A stretch of DNA of 64,000 nucleotides from Pyxidicoccus trucidator (lineage in GTDB: Bacteria > Myxococcota > Myxococcia > Myxococcales > Myxococcaceae): positions 1,394,322-1,458,321 of the forward strand of contig NZ_JAAIXZ010000001.1 in assembly GCF_010894435.1 (NCBI RefSeq), written 5' to 3'. Below the pieces are notes generated by a model. It searched no databases. It worked only from the letters and a program-made list of their open reading frames with translations, and was not told the DNA's origin. This document shows, in pieces, positions 49,896 to 59,004 of the stretch. Within the stretch, counting starts at the first letter, position 1, and the number at the start of each line of letters is the position of its first letter. A program made the translations under genes and the position numbers.

Positions 49896-52157
49896 TCAGA
49901 TGCGCACGCCGAACAGGAGGCCGGGCCACACCTGCGTCGCGTCCGGCCCGCGCCCCAGGTTCCACTGCGGCAGCAGACTGGGGTCCAGCTCTTCCCCCTC
50001 ATCGGACGGCTCGTAGAGGTTGAGCGAGACGCCCGCGAAGACGGCGAAGCGCCGCTTCAGCTCCCAGCCCACCATGGCCCGCAGCCGACTCAGCGAGCCG
50101 GCACCGTCCCCGCCGATGAACTGCGTGGAGAGGTCCACGTCCAGGTAGTACCGCTCCGCCTCGGCCAGCGGGAAGTGCACGCCCAGGCCCATCAGGGTGA
50201 GGGTGCGCACGGAGCGGTTCTCGATGCGCACGCCCTCGGTGACCAGCACGTAGACGGTGCGGCTGCCGTACTTGATGCTCACCGCCAGCGGGAGGGCGTC
50301 ATCGGACGTCGCCTCGAAGGCCAGCCGCCCCTTGCGGACGATGCTCAGGATGCCGATGGGCACCGACACGTCGTCCGCGATGTTGATGAGCCCCAATTGC
50401 ACGCCCCGCACGTCCGCCGCCACGTTGATGAGGCCCACCTGCGCGCCGGAGACGTCCCCGGAGATGTTGATGAGCCCCACCTGCGCCCCGGCGAGCCGCT
50501 CGGCCAGGTTGATGCCCGCGGCGGCCTGGAAGCCTCGCAGCTTCGCCGCCGCGCGGTTGGCCGTGGTGCTGAGCTGGAAGCCGGTGTAGTCGCCCTCCGC
50601 GCTGTTGAAGCCGGCGGACATCTGGCCGCCCGTCCCGCCCGCGAAGGCGAGGTTGCCGCCAATCGCCAGCTGCAAGCCCGCCACCTCGCCGCCCGCGACG
50701 TTGGCGACGCCCGACACCTGCACGCCCTCCATCGTCCCGTCCACCCACCCCACCCCGCCAGCCGCGCCCAGGCCCTTCAGCTGCGTCGAGCGCACCGCCA
50801 GCGCGCCCAGGGCCAGGTGGTTGATGCCGCTGCCACCCCACAGCGTGCTGGTGGCCAGCGGCGGCACCAGCGACACGTTGAAGGGCACCGTGGGTACGTC
50901 CACCCCGGGGGCCTCGGGGAGCCCGGCCACGACAGGCTCGCCACCGCGCGCCGCCGTGCGCGTGAGCGACACCGGGACGAAGTGCTCCGAGCGCAGCTCC
51001 GCGCCGCCCTTGGAGGACACCGACAGCTCGGCCTCGAAGCGCTGCGTGGGGCGCTCCAGGATGAAGGTGTAGCGGCCCGCCGCCAGCCCCAGCGCGAGCC
51101 GCCGGCCTCCGGGCTTCTGCAGCTCCGCGACGAGCTGGTTGCCCCAGTCGCGCACGAAGAGGCGGCCCTGCACGTCCTCCGCCACCGCGAGCCGCACGCT
51201 GGAGCCGCGCAGGTCCGTCATCACCAGGTCGCCGCTGCCCGCGAGCTGGATGTCGTAGGCCGCGTGCTGCGGTCCACCCTGCGAGCGCTCGGTGCGCGCC
51301 AGCGTCTCGTGGAAGGCGAACTGGTAGGCCTCGTGCAGCGTCACCCGCCCATCGCCGCTGGCGTCCGCCGCGCCGCGCAGGCCGGTGACGAGGAAGTGGG
51401 TGAAGAAGGAGGCGCCGATGCTGTCGGACTCCTGCGCCACCTCGTCCGCGGAGCTGGAGGCGAGGTAGGCGTGGCCCCGTACCTGCGACGACTCGTCCGT
51501 GAGGAAGGCGGGCCGGCGCACTCCGCCCTTGTACCGGGTGAGCGCGCCGGAGCCGCACGAGTCGAGGATGGCGATGCGCACGTCCGCCGGCACCGCGCCC
51601 AGCGCGCGCCGCAAGTCTTCGTAGGAGAAGCGCTCGCCGCGCGGCAGCAGGCCGTCCCCGTCCGAGTGGCCCGAGTAGTACAGCACCAGCTCACGCCGCA
51701 CTCCCGGCGCACCGGCTTCTCCCATCAGCGCCTTCATCCGCTCCAGCGCGCCCAGCAAGGCGGCGCGGTCCGACTCCAGCAGCAGCACCCGGTCCGCCAC
51801 CGCCACGCCGCCGAGCTCCTCCAGCACTCGGGACATGGCCAGCGCGTCCGAGCCCGCGTAGCGCAGCCGCTCGCGGCCCGGGCCGCCCTCGCTGGAGCCG
51901 ACGACGAGCGCGAAGCGGCGCAGCGTGGCCCCGGGCTCCTCGGTGGGCGTTGTGGTGGGAGCGCCGCTGCGCGGTCCTACCTCCGGCCCTCCGCTGGGGG
52001 ACGCTACGACCGGGGCGCCGGGAAGCGTGGCCCCGGGCTCCTCGGTGGGCGGAATAGCGAGGGCAGCCGGCGCGAAGCCGAGCCCCAGCCACGCCGTGGC
52101 CAGCAGGCCGGCCACCCATCCCCACCCACGCGATGTGGTGCGTCTCATCATCCGCAT
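49896..52157 (-). CDS. Caspase-like (C14) surface protein with LA_2272-type repeats
   Basis: About 753 residues from ATG 52157 (GGAG upstream); a TTG at 52172 and ATGs at 52151/52148 are alternatives. A signal peptide (WVAGLLATAWLGLGFAPAALA) is followed by a duplicated PTEEPGATL segment. The caspase/metacaspase domain (about 80-270) has LYYSGHSDGDGL (His164) and ILDSCGSGAL (Cys201), an intact His-Cys dyad, and DGRVTLHEAYQFAFHET. A middle beta region is followed by repeats AGAQVGLINISGDVSGAQ, VGLINVAADVRGVQ, LGLINIADDV, which resemble the LA_2272 surface-repeat motif, and a C-terminal beta-barrel-like region. Likely an outer-membrane-exposed processing protease; target unknown. Confidence 0.9.
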   Translation of the reverse strand: MRMMRRTTSRGWGWVAGLLATAWLGLGFAPAALAIPPTEEPGATLPGAPVVASPSGGPEVGPRSGAPTTTPTEEPGATLRRFALVVGSSEGGPGRERLRYAGSDALAMSRVLEELGGVAVADRVLLLESDRAALLGALERMKALMGEAGAPGVRRELVLYYSGHSDGDGLLPRGERFSYEDLRRALGAVPADVRIAILDSCGSGALTRYKGGVRRPAFLTDESSQVRGHAYLASSSADEVAQESDSIGASFFTHFLVTGLRGAADASGDGRVTLHEAYQFAFHETLARTERSQGGPQHAAYDIQLAGSGDLVMTDLRGSSVRLAVAEDVQGRLFVRDWGNQLVAELQKPGGRRLALGLAAGRYTFILERPTQRFEAELSVSSKGGAELRSEHFVPVSLTRTAARGGEPVVAGLPEAPGVDVPTVPFNVSLVPPLATSTLWGGSGINHLALGALAVRSTQLKGLGAAGGVGWVDGTMEGVQVSGVANVAGGEVAGLQLAIGGNLAFAGGTGGQMSAGFNSAEGDYTGFQLSTTANRAAAKLRGFQAAAGINLAERLAGAQVGLINISGDVSGAQVGLINVAADVRGVQLGLINIADDVSVPIGILSIVRKGRLAFEATSDDALPLAVSIKYGSRTVYVLVTEGVRIENRSVRTLTLMGLGVHFPLAEAERYYLDVDLSTQFIGGDGAGSLSRLRAMVGWELKRRFAVFAGVSLNLYEPSDEGEELDPSLLPQWNLGRGPDATQVWPGLLFGVRI

Positions 52158-52238
52158 CCCGCTCCGTGCCAACCCCGGCCCGGCGTCACGTGAGCGCCGG
52201 TGGCATACCGCGTCTGGCCGCCCCCTGGCGAGTCGCGC

Positions 52239-53162
52239 TCAGGGACTCCAGCGCGCCCGACGCATCACCCACGAGCTGCCGCCCCGCCCGTCCCGCACCA
52301 CGGCCCAGAACGTCACCTCCTGCGCCGTCGCGCCCTCGGGCGGCTCCCACTCCGTGCGGTGCCTGCCCTGCTGGCCACCGAAGTCCGCGCCGCCTGTCTC
52401 CTGCGGGGCGAACTCGCCCAGCGTGGTGTGCCAGGAAATCTCCCACGCCTCCTTCAGCGTGACGGTGTTCAGCCGCAGGCCCGGCACCACGTACGTCTCC
52501 TCCAGCGCCGACACGTCCTCGGACGTCACCACGAAGGGGCCGGGGCCGCTCAGCTCCGGCAGCGCTCCGTCCTCCCACGGTGCGTCGTCCACCCGCAGGC
52601 CCGGAAGCACCGGCTGCTCGTTGGCCTTCATGCCCTCCACCACCGGGCACCAGAAGACCATCAGCTTCTGCGCGTACACCTCCTCGTCCCCCGCCACCGC
52701 GTGGAGCACGAGCGGCATGCGGATGCCTCCCAGCCCCTTGTAGGGGTCCTCCTCCTGCACGCGCTCCAGCAGGAGCTTGTCCTCCCCCACCGTGGCCGCG
52801 CCGGGGCGGATGGGGAACGACAGCTCCCCCGCGACGGTGGTGCCCTCCGCGAGCAGCACGCGGTTGGCCTCGTCCGAGCACCTGTGGTCATCCGTGTCCG
52901 CGCACGCCCACAGCGTGTAGCGGATGGGACGCCCTTCACCGGCGGGGTCCACCAGCAGCGCGCGGTACGTCACCTCCGCCGCGAGCGAGTCCAGGGCCTC
53001 CGGGGTGCGCTCGCACGTGGCGGCCATCAGCTCCGGCTGCTCCGTGGCGACGCCGAGCACACGGAAGTCGTGCACGCGCGAGGGCTGGTCTTCGGGGTCG
53101 ACGCAGGCGATGGCACCCAGCGCCACCAGCAACAGGCCGCCGTAGTTGAACAGGGCCTTCAT
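52239..53162 (-). CDS. Lipoprotein, last gene of the TonB operon
   Basis: 307 residues. Lipobox VALGAIAC anchors Cys20, followed by VDPEDQPSRVHDFRVLGV. The mature part contains several paired Cys (CERTPEALD; CADTDDHRCS; WCPVVEG) and an Ig-like C-terminal half (HTTLGEFAPQETGGAD ... EVTFWAVVRDGRGG). No family recognised with certainty. It begins 1 bp after the receptor stop, so it belongs to the same transcript and may form an accessory surface lipoprotein of the TonB-dependent receptor, as SusD-like proteins do, although it is not a SusD homolog by sequence. Confidence 0.85.
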   Translation of the reverse strand: MKALFNYGGLLLVALGAIACVDPEDQPSRVHDFRVLGVATEQPELMAATCERTPEALDSLAAEVTYRALLVDPAGEGRPIRYTLWACADTDDHRCSDEANRVLLAEGTTVAGELSFPIRPGAATVGEDKLLLERVQEEDPYKGLGGIRMPLVLHAVAGDEEVYAQKLMVFWCPVVEGMKANEQPVLPGLRVDDAPWEDGALPELSGPGPFVVTSEDVSALEETYVVPGLRLNTVTLKEAWEISWHTTLGEFAPQETGGADFGGQQGRHRTEWEPPEGATAQEVTFWAVVRDGRGGSSWVMRRARWSP

Positions 53163-53163
53163 G

Positions 53164-55938
53164 TCAGAAGCTTCCTTTCACGCCCACCACGGGAAGGATG
53201 GGGATGCCGGGCACCTCGTACTCCTGGCGCTGCCGGTAGTCGTTGAAGACGAACTCGACGTTCTCCTGGTTGTAGAGGTTCTGCACGTCGAGGTAGGCGC
53301 CCAGCGTCCAGCTCTGGAACTGCCAGCTCTTGTCCAGGCGCATGTCGAGCTGGTGGAAGCCCGCCGTGCGGGCCGAGGCGTACGGGCCATACGTACCGTC
53401 GAAGCGGTTGCGGTCCGACTGGTACAGGTCATACGTGTGGTTGAGCGGCGTCGTCGGACGGCCGGTGGTGTAGCGGAAGCGTCCGCCCAGCTCCCAGCCG
53501 TTGCCCAGCACGTAGCTGCTCACCAGCGTGAGGATGTGCGTCTGGTCGAAGGGGCTGAGGCCGTACGTGGAGTCAGTCTCATTACCGAAGTCCCCGCCGA
53601 AGCCGCCGCCACCATCAGGCTTCGGCCCCGCGCGCCCGTCCAGCGAGCGGCTGAAGGTGTACGACACCCAGCCGGACCACTTGTCCGTCGCGGACGTGCG
53701 GTCCTTCTTCGCCATCAGCTCCACACCCCAGGCGCGGCCGATGCCGTCATTGGAGTAGGGCAGCTGGACGACACCCCCGCTGTCACGCGTGACGAGCTGC
53801 CCGGGCGCCACGATGTTCTTGAAGCGGCGATTGAAGAAGCCCGTCAAGTCCACGTTGAACGCGTCGGTGAAGCGGTGCTCCACGCCGAGGCTGCTCTGGA
53901 AGGCGCGCTGGTAGACGACTTCCGGGTTGCCGTACGGCAGGCTGATGAAGCGAAACGTCTCCGGCGGCTGGCTGTAGAGGCCGAGCGAGCCCTTCAGGCT
54001 GGTGCGCTCGGTGGCCCCGAAGCGCACCCACAGGCGCGGGTCCAACGCCAGGTTCCGGGCCCCGCCGCTCGCCACCTGGAGGTTGCCGCGCACGCCCGGG
54101 GTGAAGGTGAACTTCCCCACCTTCACGTCCGCCTCCAGGAAGAGCGCGCCGTCGAAGGCATCGACGGACAGCTGCTCCACCAGCAGCTCCCCCACGGACT
54201 CGGCGCCCGGGAAGGCCACGTACTCGAAGTCCTCCGGGGCGGGGAACTTCACGTCGTAGGACTGGTACTCGTACATGAGGTCCAGGCCGGTGCGCACGGT
54301 GAGCTCGGAGGACAGCTCCATGCCCAGCACCTCGCGCGCGCCCACCGTGTAGGCCGTGCCGTCCTGACTGGCGGTGCCGAACTTGAAGCTGCTGCCGTCG
54401 TAGCCCACGTACGGCGTGAAGACGGAGGTGAGCGCGCCCTTGCGGTACGTCCAGTCACCCTTGATGCGGTGGAAGAGCGTCTGCGTGTCCAGCGAGAGGT
54501 CCCGCTCCGTCTCCGGGCCCGAGGACACCACGCGGAGCTGGTCGTCGCTGCCGAAGGCCATGACGTAGCCGGTGCTGCGCGCGCCGCCCGCCAGGGCCTG
54601 GGCCTCCGCCTCGGAGTTGGCGCCGCGCTTCGCGCCGAAGTCCACGCGCACCTGGTAGTCCCAGTAGCGCGGCACCACGGACAGCGTGCTGCCCTCGCTC
54701 TTCGGGAGGAAGACGGGCAGCAGCGTGTCGATGTACGAGCGCCGCGCGGCGGCGGCCACGCTGATGCCGTCCGACACCGGCGTCTCCAGGAAGAAGCCCG
54801 CATCCAGCACGTCCACCTTCACCGAGCCGTGGAACGTGTCGGCGGCGCCCTTGCGCGTGCCGACCTCCACGATTCCGCCCACCGCGCGGCCGTACTGGCT
54901 GCCGTAGCCGCCCGGGTAGAAGTCGAGCTGGTCGATGAACTCGGCGTTCACCACCGAGGGGCCGCCGAGCAGGTGGAAGAGGATGGGGATGCTGACCCCG
55001 TCCATCATCGTCGCCGTCTGGCCGGGGTTGGAGCCGCGCACCAGCAGCTCGCCGGAGATGAAGGGCGCGCGCGCCACACCCGGCAGCGCCTGGATGACGC
55101 GGATGGGGTCTCCGAAGGTGCCCGGCGTCTTCTGCGCCTCCTCGCGCGTAATCGTCCGGCGCACGACTTCCTTCTTCGGCCGCTCGGAGCGCACCACCGT
55201 CTCCAGCGCGCCACCCGCCGGGGCGAGGAAGAAGTTCACCTCCGTCGTCTCGTTCTCCTTGAGCTGCTCCTTCGTCTGGTAGAGCTGGTAGCCGGACGCC
55301 ACCACGCGCACCGCGCACTCGCCCGGCGGCACCTCGAGGGTGAAGCGGCCGTCCGCGTCGGAGGTGGCCTCGGGCGCCTCCGGGTCGTCACCACAGCGCA
55401 CCGTGGCGCCCGCCACGCGCGAGCGGCTGCCTCGCGAAATCAGCTGGCCGGTGAGCGTGGCCTTCGGCGCCTCCTGCTCGACCTGCTCCTGTCCGGGGCC
55501 CTCTTCCGGGGCGGTGAGGGTGAAGTGGTAGACGTACTCCACCTGCACCGGCGCGGGCACGCCGTCCACCTCCGCGGGGGAGAAGCGGAACTGGCGCACC
55601 GCGGCCTGCGCGGCCTCGTCGAAGCCGTTGCCCACCAGCTCCGTGGGCTGCACGTCCGACACGGTGCCGTCCTCGGCGATGGTGATGATGAGGCGCACGG
55701 AGGCGGTGAGGCCCTGGGTGAGCGCGTCGGGTGGGTACTGGGCATTCACCTGCTGCACCAGCTCGGGAGGCTTCGTAATAGTGGGCTGGGCCGGCGCGGG
55801 CGGAGCGCCCTCGGTCTGCGACGGCGCAGCGGCCTCCGCGGGAGGCGCGCCGGCCTGTGGTGCCTGGGCGAGCGCCGGGGTCGCCAGCAGGAGCGAGGCC
55901 GCGGCGAGCGCGCTTCGGGCTTTCAGGTTCGGGGACAT
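53164..55938 (-). CDS. TonB-dependent outer-membrane receptor with an N-terminal TonB-C-like domain
   Basis: 924 residues from ATG 55938 (55953 is an alternative). A signal peptide (SALAAASLLLATPALAQA) is followed by a TonB C-terminal-like domain (VNAQYPPDALTQGLTASVRL ... VRQFRFSPAEVDG), a carboxypeptidase-regulatory-like beta sandwich (GRFTLEVPPGECAVRVVASGYQLY), the plug (PGTFGDPIRVIQALPGVARAPFISGELLVRGSNPGQTATMMDGV) and a 22-strand type barrel ending in the usual C-terminal aromatic strand (GVKGSF). It imports a substrate across the outer membrane using ExbBD/TonB encoded just upstream. Ligand unknown; the plug wording resembles Oar-like receptors. Confidence 0.93.
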   Translation of the reverse strand: MSPNLKARSALAAASLLLATPALAQAPQAGAPPAEAAAPSQTEGAPPAPAQPTITKPPELVQQVNAQYPPDALTQGLTASVRLIITIAEDGTVSDVQPTELVGNGFDEAAQAAVRQFRFSPAEVDGVPAPVQVEYVYHFTLTAPEEGPGQEQVEQEAPKATLTGQLISRGSRSRVAGATVRCGDDPEAPEATSDADGRFTLEVPPGECAVRVVASGYQLYQTKEQLKENETTEVNFFLAPAGGALETVVRSERPKKEVVRRTITREEAQKTPGTFGDPIRVIQALPGVARAPFISGELLVRGSNPGQTATMMDGVSIPILFHLLGGPSVVNAEFIDQLDFYPGGYGSQYGRAVGGIVEVGTRKGAADTFHGSVKVDVLDAGFFLETPVSDGISVAAAARRSYIDTLLPVFLPKSEGSTLSVVPRYWDYQVRVDFGAKRGANSEAEAQALAGGARSTGYVMAFGSDDQLRVVSSGPETERDLSLDTQTLFHRIKGDWTYRKGALTSVFTPYVGYDGSSFKFGTASQDGTAYTVGAREVLGMELSSELTVRTGLDLMYEYQSYDVKFPAPEDFEYVAFPGAESVGELLVEQLSVDAFDGALFLEADVKVGKFTFTPGVRGNLQVASGGARNLALDPRLWVRFGATERTSLKGSLGLYSQPPETFRFISLPYGNPEVVYQRAFQSSLGVEHRFTDAFNVDLTGFFNRRFKNIVAPGQLVTRDSGGVVQLPYSNDGIGRAWGVELMAKKDRTSATDKWSGWVSYTFSRSLDGRAGPKPDGGGGFGGDFGNETDSTYGLSPFDQTHILTLVSSYVLGNGWELGGRFRYTTGRPTTPLNHTYDLYQSDRNRFDGTYGPYASARTAGFHQLDMRLDKSWQFQSWTLGAYLDVQNLYNQENVEFVFNDYRQRQEYEVPGIPILPVVGVKGSF

Positions 55939-56077
55939 GGCGTGGACGAGCATACGGGGTGATGGGGGTTCCCGCTCCCACTGAGGGAGGGGCGGAACGA
56001 AGGCCTGTGGAGAAGTCCGGCGCCTTGGGGCTGAGGAGGGGATATCACCAGCCAGGTCCGGCCTCCCCTCGCTCCGC

Positions 56078-56098
56078 CCCTCTCCCAGCGGGAGAGGG
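56078..56098. repeat. Palindromic hairpin (CCCTCTCCC / GGGAGAGGG) between tonB and the receptor gene
   Basis: Perfect 9-bp stem with AGC loop, 4 bp downstream of the tonB stop on its strand. A second palindromic sequence of similar composition lies at about 55970. It may terminate or attenuate the tonB message; this sequence type also occurs as a dispersed repeat in GC-rich genomes. Confidence 0.65.
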
Positions 56099-56102
56099 AG
56101 CG

Positions 56103-56894
56103 TCAATCGAGGAGGAACGTGTAGGAGTACTTCATCTCCGTGGAGACGGCTTCGCCGCCTTTGAAGGCGGGCTTGAAGCGGAAGCGGCGGATGGCGTCGC
56201 GCGCCGCCTCGTTGAGGCCGTAGCCCGGCCCGTTGAGAATCTTCGCGGCCACCACCCTGCCCTCGTTGTCGATGGTGATGGACAGCGTCACCGTGCCCTC
56301 GACTCCGGCGCGGCGGGCCTCGTCCGGGTAGGGAATCTTCACCTCGGCGGCCACGGTGGGCTCCGAGTCCACCTGGTAGATGGGCGTGTACTTCGGCGCG
56401 CTGTACGCCTTCACCTCCTGCGGCGCCTTCGCCTTGTCGGCGGTGCGGCCGTAGAGGGTGTTGCCCACGGGCGCCGCGAAGCTGCCCGCGCTCGTGGTGG
56501 AGGACATCGTCATGCCCACCACCAGCGGCGTGGGCTTCGCGGCCGGCGGGGGCGTCTCATTCGGAGGAGGCGGCGCGTCCAGCGGAGGCGGCGGCAGCGG
56601 CCTGGGCGCCTCGGCGACCTTTATCGGCGGGGGCTTCACGCGCACCTTCGGCGGCGGAGGCGGCTCGGGCTTCGGCTCCTCCTTCACCACGGGGGGCGGG
56701 GGCGGCTTCTGGACCTCCACCATCACCAGCTCCACCGGGCGCTGCACCTTGGAACGCTCCGTGGGCCGCGTGTGCAGCACCACCAGCGCCAGGCCGTGCA
56801 GCGCGAGCGAGCCGACCACGAAGCCCACCAGCAGCCCGTTGCCCCCGCGCCTCGGGGCGACCCACGCCCTGTCATCGAGCACCAGCTCACTCAT
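56103..56894 (-). CDS. tonB: TonB energy-transducing protein
   Basis: 263 residues. N-terminal inner-membrane helix (GGNGLLVGFVVGSLALHGLALVVL) with the Ser-His pair seen in TonB (SLALHGLALV), a long Pro-rich spacer (QKPPPPPVVKEEPKPEPPPPPK-type, about 62-120) that crosses the periplasm, and a C-terminal TonB domain (AEVKIPYPDEARRAGVEGTVTLSITIDNEGRVVAAKI ... RRFRFKPAFKGGE). It carries proton-motive energy from ExbBD to the receptor encoded downstream. The start follows exbD by 9 bp. Confidence 0.95.
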   Translation of the reverse strand: MSELVLDDRAWVAPRRGGNGLLVGFVVGSLALHGLALVVLHTRPTERSKVQRPVELVMVEVQKPPPPPVVKEEPKPEPPPPPKVRVKPPPIKVAEAPRPLPPPPLDAPPPPNETPPPAAKPTPLVVGMTMSSTTSAGSFAAPVGNTLYGRTADKAKAPQEVKAYSAPKYTPIYQVDSEPTVAAEVKIPYPDEARRAGVEGTVTLSITIDNEGRVVAAKILNGPGYGLNEAARDAIRRFRFKPAFKGGEAVSTEMKYSYTFLLD

Positions 56895-56903
56895 GGCTTT
56901 GCG

Positions 56904-57332
56904 TCAGCCCCGCGGCGCGGTGGGCGCGACGTCCTTTTCGATGTTGAGCGCGAACTTCGCGATGCCCTGCCCCTTCACCACGTCGATGAGCCGCATGACG
57001 CGGCCATAGGGAATCGACTGGTCGGCGCTGATGATGGCGCGGGTGTCCTTGTCCTTGGCCACCTGCTCCGCCACCTTCGCGGACAGGTCGGCCTCGCTCA
57101 CCTCGGTACCGTCGAAGAAGAGCTTGCCGTCCTTGTCCAGCACCACGTTGACCAGCCCCTGCACCGTCTCCCCACCATTGGCGGCGCGCGGCAGGTCCAC
57201 CTCCACCGTCTCGCGGACGATGAAGTTCGCCGTCACCATGAAGATGATGAGCAGCACCAGCACGATGTCCACCAGCGGCGTGACGTTGATGCCGGTGATT
57301 TCCTCTTCGTTGTCCTGCTGGGCGCCGGCCAT
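56904..57332 (-). CDS. exbD: ExbD/TolR-family proton-channel subunit
   Basis: 142 residues with one membrane helix containing the essential Asp (ITGINVTPLVDIVLVLLIIFMV, Asp near 22) and a periplasmic domain (ETVEVDLPRAANGGE ... RAIISADQSIPYGRVMRLIDVVKGQG) typical of ExbD. With ExbB it converts the proton gradient to motion of TonB. It starts 2 bp after the exbB stop, and tonB follows 9 bp after its own stop. Confidence 0.96.
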   Translation of the reverse strand: MAGAQQDNEEEITGINVTPLVDIVLVLLIIFMVTANFIVRETVEVDLPRAANGGETVQGLVNVVLDKDGKLFFDGTEVSEADLSAKVAEQVAKDKDTRAIISADQSIPYGRVMRLIDVVKGQGIAKFALNIEKDVAPTAPRG

Positions 57333-57334
57333 GA

Positions 57335-58009
57335 CTAGCGGACCTCCGCGCGCAGGCTGCCCACCAGCGCATGGCCCAGCGCATTGGCGCGGCTGGTGAG
57401 CGTCTTGAGCTGGCGGTTGAAGATGTTGAAGGCGACCACCGCCGGAATGGCGACGGCGAGCCCCACCGCCGTGGCGACGAGCGCCTCGGAGATGCCAGCC
57501 ATGACGGTCTGCTGAATCGCCGCGCCCTTGGACCCCATGGAGCCCAGGTCATGGAACGCCTTGATGATGCCGAGCACCGTGCCGAACAGGCCGATGAACG
57601 GGGCGTTGTTGCCCAGCGTGCCAAGGAAGGAGAGGAAGCGCTCGTACTGGGGACGCTCACGGGCCATGGTGGAGGCAATCACCTGCTCCACGGAGTCGGC
57701 GCCCTGGCCGGAGGACGCGAGGCCCTCGCGGATGACGGCGGCCTCCATGCCCTTCTTTCCCTGGATGGCGACACGCACCGCCTCCAGCTCGCCACGCGCC
57801 AGGCGCAGCGCCAGCGTCTCGGAGTCCGGCAGCCGGTTGCGCGCGAAGTACACCGTGCGCTCCAGCATGATGGCGATGGAGAGCACAGAGAGGCACACCA
57901 GCACCCACAGCACCCACTCGGCGGAGGTGAGCGTCACGCCGAGCAGCTTGCTGCTGAGCCAGCCCAGACCCTCGGCGGGCGCCTGGGCAAAGACAACGAT
58001 GGACGACAT
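57335..58009 (-). CDS. exbB: ExbB/TolQ/MotA-family proton-channel subunit
   Basis: 224 residues with three membrane helices ([79 protein letters not shown]). The motif [17 protein letters not shown] is the ExbB/TolQ core. First gene of the exbB-exbD-tonB-receptor-lipoprotein operon on the minus strand. Its promoter should be in the 78 bp before it or further up; no Fur-like box was recognised there, so iron control is not shown. Confidence 0.96.
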   Translation of the reverse strand: MSSIVVFAQAPAEGLGWLSSKLLGVTLTSAEWVLWVLVCLSVLSIAIMLERTVYFARNRLPDSETLALRLARGELEAVRVAIQGKKGMEAAVIREGLASSGQGADSVEQVIASTMARERPQYERFLSFLGTLGNNAPFIGLFGTVLGIIKAFHDLGSMGSKGAAIQQTVMAGISEALVATAVGLAVAIPAVVAFNIFNRQLKTLTSRANALGHALVGSLRAEVR

Positions 58010-58087
58010 GGTTTTCCCCTCATGAACCGCGTTGGCGCGAAGGGAACACCGACCCCTATTTAATGTGTCACCCGAAAGTGCCCGGCC

Positions 58088-58960
58088 CTACTTCCGGCCC
58101 TTCGCCGCCTTTGTCTCGGCGGCCTGGATGAGGTCCAGGTGCTGCTTGTCCTCGGGGGTGAGACGTGCGTCCGTGTAGGCAGGGTCGGGCTGGTACCAGG
58201 ACTCCTGGGAGAAGAAGTCCTGGAGGTCCTTCGCCTGGAAGACGCGGCCGTGGCGGGCATACACGGCGTTGCGCAGCAGGCGGAACTGGGGCGGAGACAG
58301 CAGCGCCAGCGCTTCCGCCGGCAGCTTCCCCTGGAGCGAGCGGATGGCGGCGGCCAGGACGAGGTTCTGCCCGTACGGACAGGACAGCCGCTTGCGCGCG
58401 TCCGCGGGCTTCACGCCCGACGGTGGCGGCCAGAGCTGGTCCAGCGTCACGTCCTCCAGGGCCAGCTCGGAGATGACGTTGTAGTGCTCGCAGTACGCGT
58501 AGAGCGCCCGGGTGAAGGCGGCGGCGTCCCCGTCCGTCGCCGACACCAGCGTGTCCCACAGCGGCGCGCGGCCCCCGGCCACCATGACGGGACGCACCTT
58601 CGCGCGCACCGCGGTGTCCGCGTAGGACTGGGAGCTGAGCAGCAGGTTGGTGGCGCCCCTGGACAGGGCCTTGTCCTTCGACGCGGCCACCAGCCCGTCC
58701 ACGCCGAGGCGGAAGGACTCGGCCGTCTGCTCGCCCTGCTTCACATTCTTGTAGGAGAGCCCGCGCACGCAGCTGAGCGCGTCTTCCTTGCTGGGGCGGC
58801 CCTCCTCGCACTGGGAGATGTCCTGGGACGTGGCCTTGCCGAGGAGCACCTTCGGGTAGAGGTCGACGTCACAGAGACAGCTGCTCGCCCGGGCCCCTGG
58901 GGCGGAGAGGACCACGACGAGCACGGTGAGACATCCGAGGCTACCGGCGGGCAATTTCAT
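58088..58960 (-). CDS. Secreted YARHG-domain protein
   Basis: 290 residues from ATG 58960. A signal peptide (GCLTVLVVVLSAPGARA) precedes a Cys-rich start (SSCLCDVDLYPKVLLG) and a helical middle. The C-terminal YARHG domain is definite: RLLRNAVYARHGRVFQAKDLQDFFSQESWYQPDP (about 232-266), followed by LTPEDKQHLDLIQAAE. YARHG is an extracellular domain thought to bind or process peptidoglycan-related surfaces; its function is not settled. The gene stands between the TonB operon and the divergent pseudokinase gene, 78 bp from exbB. Confidence 0.9.
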   Translation of the reverse strand: MKLPAGSLGCLTVLVVVLSAPGARASSCLCDVDLYPKVLLGKATSQDISQCEEGRPSKEDALSCVRGLSYKNVKQGEQTAESFRLGVDGLVAASKDKALSRGATNLLLSSQSYADTAVRAKVRPVMVAGGRAPLWDTLVSATDGDAAAFTRALYAYCEHYNVISELALEDVTLDQLWPPPSGVKPADARKRLSCPYGQNLVLAAAIRSLQGKLPAEALALLSPPQFRLLRNAVYARHGRVFQAKDLQDFFSQESWYQPDPAYTDARLTPEDKQHLDLIQAAETKAAKGRK

Positions 58961-59004
58961 GTCTCGGGAACGATAGCCTACGCTCCGCGCGAGGAGACCG
59001 CCTC

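Noticed and set aside
53146..55962. 938-codon plus-strand frame under the TonB receptor gene
   Set aside because: Shadow of the receptor; no start signal, no domain, and composition typical of antisense frames.
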